From: Lanius collurio | Taxonomy: Eukaryota > Chordata > Aves > Passeriformes > Laniidae | Length of the DNA stretch: 64,000 bases | Assembly: GCA_020086605.1 (NCBI GenBank) | Contig: JACBWW010000021.1 | Location: forward strand, 171,797-235,796 | Direction of reading: 5' to 3' | Notes under the pieces: model-generated | Told to the model about the DNA's origin: nothing | The model's database searches: none | Seen by the model: only the letters and a program-made list of their open reading frames with translations | Shown here: piece after piece, positions 49,332 through 59,330 of the stretch | Numbering within the stretch: position 1 is the first letter of the stretch | How the letters are laid out: each line of letters begins with the position of its first letter | Translations under genes and position numbers: made by a program

Positions 49332-52300
49332 ATGAGCCGAGGGGCTGGACCCCCAAACCCCCCGGGCACTGCTGCCCCACAGCCAGAGACGATGCTCTGT
49401 GGTGAGAGGGAAGGGGCTGTAGGCACAGCCCCGTGCCCTGCTGCCCGTGTGGCTGCCCCTGCCAGCCGGCTGTGGTGCAGAGCCTTCCTGATGCTGGCCG
49501 TGTGTGTGTGTGCTGCTGCTGTCCCCTATGGCCTGGGCGCTCTGGCTGCTGTCACCTGGGGTCCCCCGGCCTCGGCAGCCTCCCAGCAAGGCATGGGTGA
49601 CAGTCTGGTGACATCATGTGGGGACCTCCACACCTCAGGTTGCTTCCCAGGGGTCCAAGGAGATGTGACCCATGGGACAGATGCTGGGGGATGGAGCCTG
49701 GGGACATGGACTGCAGCTACACAGACATCTCCGACCTCCCTGCAGTGGCAGCCTGGCTCTAGGGACAGGGACGGGCTCAGCTTGGGCACAGCAGCGGCTG
49801 TGACGCTGCCCCCCACACAGTGGCTTGGCAAAAGGGTGCCTGCTACCTCAACTTGGCCATTCCAGACTGAGGGTGTCCCCAGTCCTGGCTCCTGGCATCC
49901 CCTTGCTCTGGGAGGCCTCTGTGGAGCAGGACCAGGCTCTTGTGATGCCACACAGATGTCAGCAGTGACTTCAGCTGGTGGCCTGGGGCAGCCAGCGGGC
50001 ACAGCAGAGCCCCAGAGCCCACAGAGGGAGTCTGAGGGCACCTCCAGAGCTCAGAGTGAGCCAGCTGCCAGGGTCCCTGCCACCTCCCAGGTATGGCTGC
50101 ACCCTCCTTCCCTCCCCACAGCTGCTTCTGGCCCCTCTGCCGTGCTGCAGGTGGCACCCAACCAACCAGTGCCGCTCCAAGGGGCTGCTGGGGGGGCTCA
50201 GATCCCATCTGAAGTCCCAGCATGGACACTGATGGATGATGATGCTCGCTCCTGGAGTCCCAGCACAGCACAGCAGGTGGAGGCCTCTGCCCTGCCAGCA
50301 CAAGGCACGCCTGGCTCGGCTGACCCTGGCATGGCGTGGGTGCCCCCTGCCCTGACACCCGAGGGGCTCTGGGGCACTGCTGGCACCGTCCTGCCTGGGA
50401 AAGCGGCTCTGTCAGTGGACACTGCGTTGGCACAAGTTCCAGGAAGCGGGGCTGGACTCCTGGATGCAGTCCTGGCATCGCTTCCTACCACTGCCACGGC
50501 TCCTGATGTCCACAATCAGCAAGTGCTGGCTTCCTTCCTTCCCACAGTGGAGTCTGGGGGTTCTGTTGTCCCTTTGGGGATGCAGAGTGACCTGCCTTCT
50601 CCCACAGCACAGCCAGTGTCCACCGAAGCCTCCCCAGCTCAGACCAGGCCTCCCAGCCCTGCAGGTCCCACCATGACAGGGATGAGCTCCATGGCCACTG
50701 GTGTCATCCCAGAGCTTGGGCAGGTGTTTGTGGCGGAAGAATCCAGGAGCAGCAAGCCCAGGACAGCGTGGCTGGGACCCACTCCAGCAGGACCTCCAGG
50801 GCCCACCCCTGCCAGCCCAGGCTCTGTGCCTCCCCCCTGCTCCACAAACCCGGCTCTGGAGCGTGGCTCTGAGTCTGGGCACCACTCTGCCACCACCAGT
50901 GGGACATCTCCATCCTGCCTGCTGACTTCTCCTGAAGCTGGGCATGCAGCCAGCTCCCTGCTCAGCTCCCAGACCCTGGCTATGCCCACAGGAGTGACCC
51001 TCGATGCCCACATCGTGTCCAGTGGCTCCATCACTTCCCAGCACTCCTCCACAGCCAGGGAGCATCTCCCTGAAGCCACCAGAGAAGCCTTCAGCCCAGC
51101 TGAGCCGGTGACAAAGGGCAAACCTGGCTCCACAGGGATGAAACCCCCTGCAGCCCACCCCTCCAGCCTCCCCTTTCCCACACAGCCTGTGCACGTGCTG
51201 CCCTTGCAGTTCCGGCTGCTGGGCATCGCTTACACCCCGGCTCTGGGCAGCAGGAATTCGGACAGCTTCCGGCAACTGGAGGGAGACATGAGGCTGATGG
51301 TGGGTGCTGGAGGTGCTTGGGGCAGATACTCACACTTTGGGGTGCAGGCTGGTGCCAGGCCCTGCTGGGGTGAGAAGCCTGGGTGCTGCCTCAGCCCTTG
51401 GTTGGTTTATTGCCCACCTGAGCATGGTGGAGGTGGGTGAATCCCGGGCACTGCTCCACTGGTGCTTGGTTTGAGGTGGGACTGGGCTCCCCTCACCCCT
51501 GGCTGCCAGCAGGGCTGGGGTACACCGTGTTGTTGCAGGAGTAGAGGTGGCTGCTCTAGGCATCCCAGCTCATCCATGGGCATTCCCAGAGGGAAGATAC
51601 CCACTCCCTGGGGTGCCAGCATGCCCTCTCCTGTGCAGACTGAATTGACTCCCTCCTATTTATCACCTGCTTGCTGGTGTGTTTCTCCCTCACATGGGGG
51701 AGCTTGGAAAACCTTCTCAGTTACCAGGTGCTTCTTCCTTCCAGCTAAACCAGATACTGTCCAGCTACGAGACCTTCCTGCAGGCAAATGTCCTTGAGTT
51801 CATGTGAGTGTGCAGCTGATGGGGAGGGGTGGTTTGGCTTGGAGGGAAGGGTTTGCCCAGGAAAATGCTCCAGACAGGGCATTGTGAGGGGCAGTTCTCC
51901 CTCATCATCCCGAGGGATTTCTGGATAAATGTACCTGGGGAATAAAAAAAAAAGCAGGTGTGCTGCCCACTGTCTCTTCTCCCTCCCAGGAATGGCTCGG
52001 TGGTGGTGCGAGGGGAGGCTCTATTCCAGGGGGATGCTCCTGCTCCCACCAACTCCCACCTCATCCGGACAGTCATCACAGAGGCAAGCAAGGGAAGGAG
52101 CATCTTCAGCTGGCAGCTGGAGCCCCAGTCTGTCCAGTCTGGTGGTAAGTCCCGAGGGCCTTCCCACAGCAGGGCTGCTGCTGCCAAGTGCCCTCCTTGT
52201 GCCTCTGTCAAAGCCAAAACCTGAGCAGTTTGGATTCCAGGCTTTCCCTGCTCTTAACATCCCTTCTCCTGACCCGTGTAAAGCCGTTTTAAGGACATTA

Positions 52301-54984
52301 AGGGTGGTGGAGGGCACATCTGAAGTGGGACCTGTGTGGGCAGTGCTTGACGCCCTGGCTTCCCCTCTGCCCCAGCTCTCCTGTGCTGGGAAATGGTACA
52401 TCCTGACCCCGTCCCACATCCAGAGGAATTCATCCTCACTGAGCTGCCCTCCTGGTTTCTGCTTTTGGTGTGTGGCTGGGGATGAGCTCAAGGCTGAACA
52501 ACATCTCCCAAGGGAGGTGGAGGAACAGGTTATGAACAAAACTCTTCCAAACTCCCTTAGGCTTCAGCCTGGACAACCTGGACCCAGAGAAGCTGTCCAT
52601 CTCCCTCACTGGCTCCCAGCTTGGGATGAGCAGGATGGAGCCTCTGGAGAGGCTGGTCCGTGAGGTATGCCAAGCCTTGGGGGCTCCTCTGAAGGGTGGT
52701 GCTGGGGGAGTGGGCACGGGCTGCCTGGGTGCTGGGATAACCTGTACTAAACAGGGCAAGTTGTGAACCATTGTCTTCTCTCTCCTCAGGTAACTTCCTC
52801 TGTCAGTCCCCTCTATCACGTGAGGAACTTCACCATCTCCCAGCTCAGGTATAGGATGAGGCTACTCCTCTGCCAACATCTTAATTTAATTACCTTTGCT
52901 ATCTCTTGTGCCCTCTGCAGCTCATTAGCAGTGCTGCAAGGATGGAGAGGATGGGAAAAGCGGTCAGGGGATGTGCAGCTGGAGCTGGAACTGAGCACCT
53001 TCTGTGGGCTCTTAGGGGAAAATCACCAGTAAAGGTGCTTGAGCTGGGTCCCAGCCCTCCTGCCTTGCTCAGGGCTCTTCTCTCCCCTCAGGAACCTCAA
53101 TGGGAACACGGAGATCACTGGAGACCTCTACTTAGACACAGTTGTCCATGCTGATGTTACAGAGGTTGTGGAAGCCCTGACTGCACTCTCAGCCCTCCAC
53201 ACGGACCTGACGTCCCTCTCGGTGGAGGGTAAGGGCAGTCCCTGTGTGTGGTGTGGCCGGGGCTGCTGCCAAATCTGCACACCCAGCACTTGTTTCTTGT
53301 TCCTTTAGGGTCCAAGCTTGGTCTGCATGTGTACCCCCTCTCCTTCCTCGTCACCAACAGAGAGTTCAGCCAGAAGCTTCAGGATCCACTCTCTGTCGAG
53401 CACGAGAATCTCTCCAGGGACCTTGAGGATGCGGTAGGAATGGGGCTGGTGGGAGGAGGGGATTAAGGTCCTCCCTGTGGGGTGAGAGGAAGAGCCATGG
53501 GAGGAAGAGGGGCTGCTTTGGGGTGTCCAAGCACTCCCAAAAGCTGGTGGAGAGCTGAGCACAACCTCTCTTCCAGGTGGCGAGAGCCCTGAGGGATTAC
53601 CCAACCTTCCTGAAAGCGCTGATAACAGAATTCATGTGAGTGGGGGGGTCTGCTGGGGCAGGGGTGTACAGGGGCACGGAGGTCTCCCTTCAGATGTCAG
53701 CCAACAGGTCATGGCTGACAGGTGCAGATTTCTTGGCTACAGAAGGCTTTGCAGAGGAAGCTGAGGTCAAGCATTAACCCATTGTCTCAGTGGTGACTTG
53801 CTGGACCTCCAGGGTCCCTGAGTGCAGGGCTCTCTTCCAATTGAGCAGACCCCTCTGTGAGGCTGTGTATGCCCACTCCATCCCAGTGTGGGGTCATGGT
53901 GGAACTGGCAGCTGCTGGAGCTCTTTCCAACCCTTTCTGCAGGCCTGGCTCCTTGATCTGCCACGGGAACATGATCTTCCGTCGCCCTGCTCCAACCAGC
54001 GTGGAAGTTTTGCAGACACTTGTGCTCTCCGTTGGGCCAAACCAGGCTTTGGCTGACTCTGACATCCATGTGGATCCATACTCTCTTTCTGTGGGAGGTA
54101 AGCTCCCCTCTGGGACGTGGGTACATGAGCTCCACAGGCCCCGTGCGAGCACTGTGAGCAGAGCAGATCCACAGCTGCCCACATCCTGATCCTTTGTGTG
54201 AAGAGAGGGTGAGATGTCTGGTGAGGTGACCAGAAAGTAAAACTTGAGTAAGAGTTGTGCCCCTTTCCTCTGCATACCCTGAGGGATTGGGGCTGGAGAC
54301 CTGCTGGAGTAGGATGGTAGGATAGGGCATGATGGGTGTGGAACAGATGTTTTTGTGTCCTATGTATTTGTTCTGGAGCAGAGTGGGTGGCTGGCACCGC
54401 GTGGGCCAGAGCCCCTGGTTGCTCAAGGCTCTGAGTTCTGTGTTCTACTCCAGAGGACACCCTGGAGCCTCCCTCTCCCCAGCCGGGCTTCCCAGCCTAC
54501 GGAGTGGCCTTCATGGTCATAGGTGGCCTCTGCATCATCATTGCACCCATCGTGCTCGTGGTAAGGGTGAATTCTGTCTGCTGGGGTGGACAGGCAGCCC
54601 TGGGCCCTTGTGTGGGGCCAGGCAGGGCTACAGTCCCTGTGCTCTCCCCCCAGTGCCTGGGGCCCAAGAGGCTGGGCTGGCAGGATGGAAGAGCCCTTTG
54701 GGACAGAGGAGACCCTGAACTGGGGAGCCAGATGGTGGAAATGGATAACCTGGGGTTCTGGACAGAGGTGAGCAGCGTTTGCATCCCTTGATATTTCTGC
54801 AGGTCACAGTTTCTTCTGTTACCTGGTGATGATGTCTGGGATTGGGGTGGAGAAAACTGTGGGGAGCTGGAGGGCAGGGGCCCTCATACCTGCCTTTGCT
54901 GGAGGTGTTTACAGTTACTTCTTCCCTCTGCACCTGCAGGACCCTGAGGATGGTCACATCCAGTGGCAAAGCACTGCTGCCTGA
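49332..54984 (+). CDS. Mucin-like single-pass membrane protein with three SEA modules
   Basis: Not matched to a named gene. Coding exons: 49332-51299, 51745-51803, 51990-52144, 52561-52664, 52790-52848, 53092-53228, 53309-53433, 53577-53635, 53943-54097, 54454-54560, 54654-54767 and 54940-54984. All phases join, giving 1028 residues. Residues about 42-68 are hydrophobic (signal peptide or anchor). A Ser/Thr/Pro-rich stretch follows to about 610, as in mucins. Three SEA modules lie at about 620-727, 728-828 and 829-939; the first has the autoproteolysis motif NGSVVV with cleavage expected between G678 and S679. A transmembrane helix at 957-976 (GLCIIIAPIVLVV region) precedes a 52-residue cytosolic tail ending WQSTAA. 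The likely role is a cell-surface, shed, glycosylated protein. Interphotoreceptor matrix proteoglycans or other SEA mucins are possible relatives, unproven. Confidence 0.85.
51180..52144 (+). other. SEA module 1 (end of long exon plus two exons), cleavable type
   Basis: It starts near LPLQFRLLGIAYTPAL at the end of the long exon, continues in a 59-nt exon (LNQILSSYETFLQANVLEFM) and a 155-nt exon beginning NGSVVVRGEALFQ. GSVVV is the exact self-cleavage sequence known from MUC1-type SEA domains, where strain in the fold breaks the G-S bond. Confidence 0.8.
52561..53228 (+). other. SEA module 2 (three exons), degenerate
   Basis: Exons of 104, 59 and 137 nt encode FSLDNLDPEKLSISL, VTSSVSPLYHVRNFTISQLR and NLNGNTEITGDLYLDTVV. 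The exon pattern and the strand order match modules 1 and 3, but the cleavage-site serine is replaced (G-N-T in place of G-S-V), so self-cleavage is not expected. Confidence 0.65.
53309..54097 (+). other. SEA module 3 (three exons), membrane-proximal
   Basis: Exons of 125, 59 and 155 nt encode SKLGLHVYPLSFLVTNREF, VARALRDYPTFLKALITEFM and PGSLICHGNMIF. The middle and last exon lengths equal those of module 1. The site reads GSLIC, which keeps G-S but not VVV; cleavage is uncertain. Confidence 0.7.
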
Positions 54985-55150
54985 GGAGAGAGGCAGCAGC
55001 TGGGGGGAGCTTGGAGAGGGGCTGTAGAGGGCAAGGAGATGCTGAGAAAATGTCCCACCTGTAGCAGCAGCTGCCAGGTGCTCCCTGAGCAGAATGCAGA
55101 CTCAGGTGTGTAAAGGAACAATTTTGTATCTTAAATAAATAAACTCTTTA
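54985..55150 (+). other. 3'UTR of the SEA-domain gene, poly(A) signal at 55134-55139
   Basis: AATAAA at 55134-55139, overlapping a second AATAAA, follows the TGA at 54982-54984 by about 150 bp. A short, clean end to the gene. Confidence 0.8.
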
Positions 55151-55449
55151 TAGACCGTCAAACCCAGTTCTGAAGGATCTGTGTTTGGGGCTGGGCAGAT
55201 GGTGTTGAGCCCTGGGCTCCCACTACCACCACAGTCATGGTCTGCTGGTCTAATTAGTGCCAATGAGCTGGTCCTGGTCCTCTCCAGCTCTGGGATAACA
55301 AGACCCTGGTGCCAGGGAGTTAAAAAAAGCAAGAATGTGCAGGCCAACCCCTGAGTGCTTTTTGTTACAGCACACTGGTTTTTATTTCAGATGCTGCTCT
55401 GGAGAGTTTGTTCTATCCCTGTCCCGCAGGCCATAGCTAAGCTCCCGTC

Positions 55450-57980
55450 CTACAGCACTGATGGCAGCTCCTGCTGTGCATGCTGAGCACCCCCGAATCT
55501 TTACTGCAGATACAGCCTCTGCCCCAGGAGCTTTATTTTGCGTCTCCACAGCCACAACTTTTATTTCACGTCCCCATCCCCCCCCAAGGTCTGTATTTCA
55601 GGCAAGCCCCGAAGGCTTTTATTTCAGTTCCACCATTAGCGTTTCAGCCCTAGCTCAGCATTATCTCCCCCTGACCTTTAGACACACCTATATGAGATCC
55701 CAGCCTTACAGTCGCTATCCCAGCTCTAGAGTAATCGCAGACCCAGACTCACAAAGCTTTAATTCATTCAAGCTCTACCTCTTCCCACTGCGACTCAGGG
55801 ACGCTGCTACGGCCGCAGACCAAGACCTTTATGGCAGAGGCAGGCCCGTGAGGCTCCAGCCCCATCGCGGCGCTCCACGCGCGCCTCGTGGCGGGCCGGG
55901 GGAGAGAGGGGCTGAGCCTGAGCCTGCAGCCCCGCCACTCACGGCCCGACTGTCCCCGCCCCGCCCAATCAAAGCCGCCCTTCCAGCTGCAGATCCGCGT
56001 TTCTCCAACACCGACAGGTGAAGCTGCTCCAGGTTCAAACGACAGGATTTTGGGTTTGGCTCCAGCTCTTAATCGATGCAGCTCCAGCCCTGCAGTCTCC
56101 AAGCCCACCCCACACTATGTATTCCAGCCATAGGGAGATTTCAGCTCCAGCCCTACAATCGCTATCCCAGACCCAGAGTTCATTTCCCAACACAATCGCA
56201 ACCGCAGCTCCAATCCCACAGTCCCTAACCCGGCTCTACAGCTTCTTTCCCATTGTTACTCACAGTCCCAGCCCCACCGCCAATATCACAGGCCCACAGT
56301 GACGTCAGCTTCAGCCCTACAGTGACTATTACAGACCCGGTCACTATCCCTGCATCACCACTATTTGAGGCGCAATCTCACAGTCCCTGTTCAGCTCTAC
56401 AGAACCTGTTCCATTTTCACTTACGATCCCAGCCCCACACTAAATATCACAACCCCACAGTGATTTCACCGCACAAATGCCACAGCCCTATTACAGTCCT
56501 ACTGTTTCTATCCCCTTTCCAGTCCCTTTCCCAGCCCCAGTGATTTCAGCTCCAGACCCACAAGCTTTATTTCACTGCCATCTCGGCTCTTCCAGCTGCA
56601 GATCCGCGTTTCTCCAACACCGCCAGGTGAAGCTGCTCCAGGGAAAAAGGGCAGCATCATCCTGGCTCCAGCTTGGCATGGAATCAGCTCCAGCCCAGCA
56701 GTCTCTAAGCCGACGCCACACTCATAAGGCCAGCCCTAGTGGGATTTCAGCTCCAGCCCTACAGTCTCCAAGGCCACCCCATAGTCAATATGCCAGCTAT
56801 ACTGAGATTTCTGCTCCAGCCCAGCAGTCGCCAAGCCCACGCCACAGTCAGTATTCCAACCATAGGGAGATTTCAGCTACAGCCTTACAGTCACTATCCC
56901 AGACCCAGAGTTCATTTCCCAGCCAAACCATGATTGCCGCTCCAATCCCACAGTCCCTAACCCGGCTCTACAGCTTCTTTTCCATTGTTACTCACGGTCC
57001 CAGCCCCACCGCCAATATCACAGGCCCACAGTGACGTCAGCTTCAGCCCTACAGTGCCTATTACAGACCCGGTCACTATCCCAGCATCACCGCTATTTGA
57101 GGCGCAATCTCACAGTCCCTGTTCAGCTCTACAGATCCTGTTCCAGTTTTAGTCACAATCCCTGCACCACTCTCAGCAGCACAGCCCCACAGTGATTTCA
57201 CCACACCAGTGCCACAGCCCTATTACAGTCCTACTGTTTCTATCCCCTTTCCAGTCCCTTTCCCAGCCCCAGACCCACAAGCTTTATTTCACTGCCATCT
57301 CGGCTCTTCCAGCTGCAGATCCGCGTTTCTCCAACACCGCCAGGTGAAGGTGCTCCCGGCTTACTCAGCAGGCACTTGCTTTTGGCCTTGGCTTGGAGGT
57401 CTCCCCTTCAGGTCTAGCATCCACATTCTAACCCCAGCTAAGAAATCATTCATATTCCAACCCTTTGGGTTTCGTCCCGTCCTATGGTTACTACTGAGTT
57501 TTAAAGCCTCAATCCCTCTGGAACAGTGGCTCCAGCATTGTGGTGCCCTCCCAGCCCAAGTGATTTCAGCTTCAGGCCCACAAGCTTTATTTCACTGCCA
57601 GTCCTTCTATCTTCCAGTTCCACATCTTCTCTGCAGCCCCTGTTAAAGCTGGCCCTGTTCCTCAGGGTAGGATCTCGGTTTTGCCTCTAGCTCTGTGTGG
57701 TTTCAGCTAAGCTCTTGAGCCCACAGTCCCTATCCCAGCCCCGCATCATTGCAGCTCCAGCCACACAGTTCCCATCCCGGCTCCACAGTCCTTATCCCAG
57801 ACCCACAGGGGTTTCACCCCCAGCCCTACCATATTCCAGTGTCCTCCTGCTCTGCTGCCTCAGCTCCAGCTCCTCAGCTTCTCACTGCCTTCAGCTATAA
57901 GCTGCTCTTTCTCCTCACTGCCTTCAGCTACAAGCTGCTCTTGCTTCTCACTGCAGCCCGGGGCTGTTGGTGACGTCAGA
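55450..57980. repeat. Complex repeat block with duplicated 0.6-0.7 kb units
   Basis: A phrase like CAGCTCCAGCCCTACAGTC with CTATCCCAGACCCAC recurs throughout. A longer marker, TTCCAGCTGCAGATCCGCGT, occurs at 55981, 56590 and 57307, giving units of 609 and 717 bp; stretches around 56285-56600 and 57015-57310 are near-identical. Short open frames across it are repetitive and not conserved in phase, so no protein is called. Read on the minus strand, several AATAAA motifs appear (complement of the TTTATTTCA phrases). Confidence 0.8.
55860..55982 (-). promoter_or_regulatory. Small CpG-rich element with a CCAAT cassette copy
   Basis: GC-rich patch inside the repeat block. Its minus strand from 55982 to 55927 matches + 58902-58957 of the COMMD4 promoter at 50 of 56 positions without a gap, including the GATTGG box and GGGGCGGGG. 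It may be a second, minus-strand promoter or a dispersed fragment. Confidence 0.5.
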
Positions 57981-58149
57981 AGTCAGTTACTGTCAGCACT
58001 TAAACGTCTCTAGTTGTCCCACCCACCCAAGGGGATCCCAACTTGGGGGACACATGACGCCTGAACTCCAAGACGTATCACAACAGAGTAACAAAGTAAT
58101 ACCTAATGAAATAATTATTGTTTCAAATAAAAATAATATTAAATAATGA

Positions 58150-58500
58150 AAAATAGACGATAAACAACTTTATTCCCTAGATTTTTAGCGTTATTTTAAC
58201 CACAGAAAGTCTTCTCCCCGGCCATCGGTAGCAGCAACCAGTTCCCCATGCGCCGCTCCACGCCCCGCAGCAGCCTCCGGCTGCCCGAGCCCCGCAGGGC
58301 GCAGCACAAACAACTGGGCACGGCCGGCACCGCTGCCCCAGGACACCGCTCGCCGCACGCCCAGGCAGACGCCCCCTCCGTGCTCACCGCCGCTCTCCGG
58401 ATCCGCAGCCGCAGAGATCCCGTCCTGGCGGCGCGGCGCTCCCCGGATCGCGCCTCTGCAGCTCCCCCGCCGCTCTCATCCGCGCCGCCGAACTGACGTT
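58150..58500 (-). ncRNA. Possible short minus-strand transcript from a divergent promoter
   Basis: The minus strand has a TATA-like CATAAATA (complement of 58519-58526), so a start near 58495 is expected, just at a near-palindromic CGAACGTCAGTTCG. A minus-strand AATAAA lies at 58174-58169. A donor-like GGCGGTGAGC occurs near 58386. The only ATG frame soon after the start is 31 codons, so a non-coding product is more likely. Transcription is inferred from signals alone. Confidence 0.35.
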
Positions 58501-59330
58501 CGCCCCGCCTGCGCACGCTATTTATGCCCCAGGCCGGGCCAGCCCGGCCAATCACAGCCCGAGGCATTGCCGGCCCCGCCAATCACAGCCCGCTCGTTCC
58601 CGCCACGCTCGGCTGCGCGCGCCCCTGCTGTCCCCTCAGGACTCGCTCCCGCCACCGCCGCTGCGGGGGCCGAGTCCGTCCGCTCCCCGCCCTCTCCTCT
58701 TTTCCCAGACAGAACTCCCGCCCGCCTTTCCCGGGCCCCAACAACATGTGCCGGGGCTGCGGCAGCGGGGACGCGGCTCCGCCGACTCCCAAAGCGGCGG
58801 CGGAGGGAGCGGCGCCTCAGGCGAACGGGAGAGCGGGGCCGGGCTGAGGGGCCGAGCCGGCATTGAGCGGCCTGAGCTTGGCGGGACCGCGCCCAGACTG
58901 AAAGGGCGGCTGTGATTGGACGGGGCGGGGAAAGGCGGGCCGTGATTGGCGGGGCTTGGAACCTGTGTGCTCGCGGCCCATGGGAGGCCGAGGCGCTCAG
59001 TTGGGCGACTCCCGGGGAGTTTGAAGGGTCCGCCGTAGCCCTGGGTCCGGAGATCCCCTCCCCCGACCCTCTCCTGTGTCACAGGCTCGGGCAAATGCTC
59101 CCGCAAGCCCCTACCGCAGCGCCCCGTCGGGACTCGGGGCAGGGGGCGGAGAGGAGCGTAGCCGGCAGCCCGCCTGGGAGTGGTTCCGGGTCGCAAAGGC
59201 GGATTCTTGGGTAGCACCGCGGAGCAGGGAGCGGCGGCGACATGGTGGGGAAGGGGGGTCCGCGGTGGGGAGTGGGGAGGGCGCGCAGAGCCCGCGGCGG
59301 GCTCTGATCGCCTCTTCTCTCGCAGAGGTT
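58220..59330 (+). promoter_or_regulatory. COMMD4: CpG island and CCAAT promoter of COMMD4, bidirectional layout
   Basis: About 1.1 kb of CpG-dense DNA. It holds two forward CCAAT boxes (58548-58552, 58579-58583) and two reverse ones (ATTGG at 58915-58919, 58945-58949), all in the module CCAATCACAGCC or its complement, spaced 31 and 30 bp within pairs. GC boxes (GGGGCGGGG) adjoin. The reverse pair lies about 300 bp before the COMMD4 ATG; the forward pair faces the minus-strand TATA promoter. Confidence 0.75.

Noticed and set aside
55461..57973. Series of 60-186-residue plus-strand frames rich in Ser/Pro/Gln
   Set aside because: They follow the repeat block, change frame from unit to unit and have no start or splice context, so a repeat protein is not supported.
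58196..58582. 128-residue minus-strand frame in the COMMD4 island
   Set aside because: Its ATG lies upstream of the minus-strand TATA element, so the expected transcript would not contain it; the composition is that of CpG DNA.
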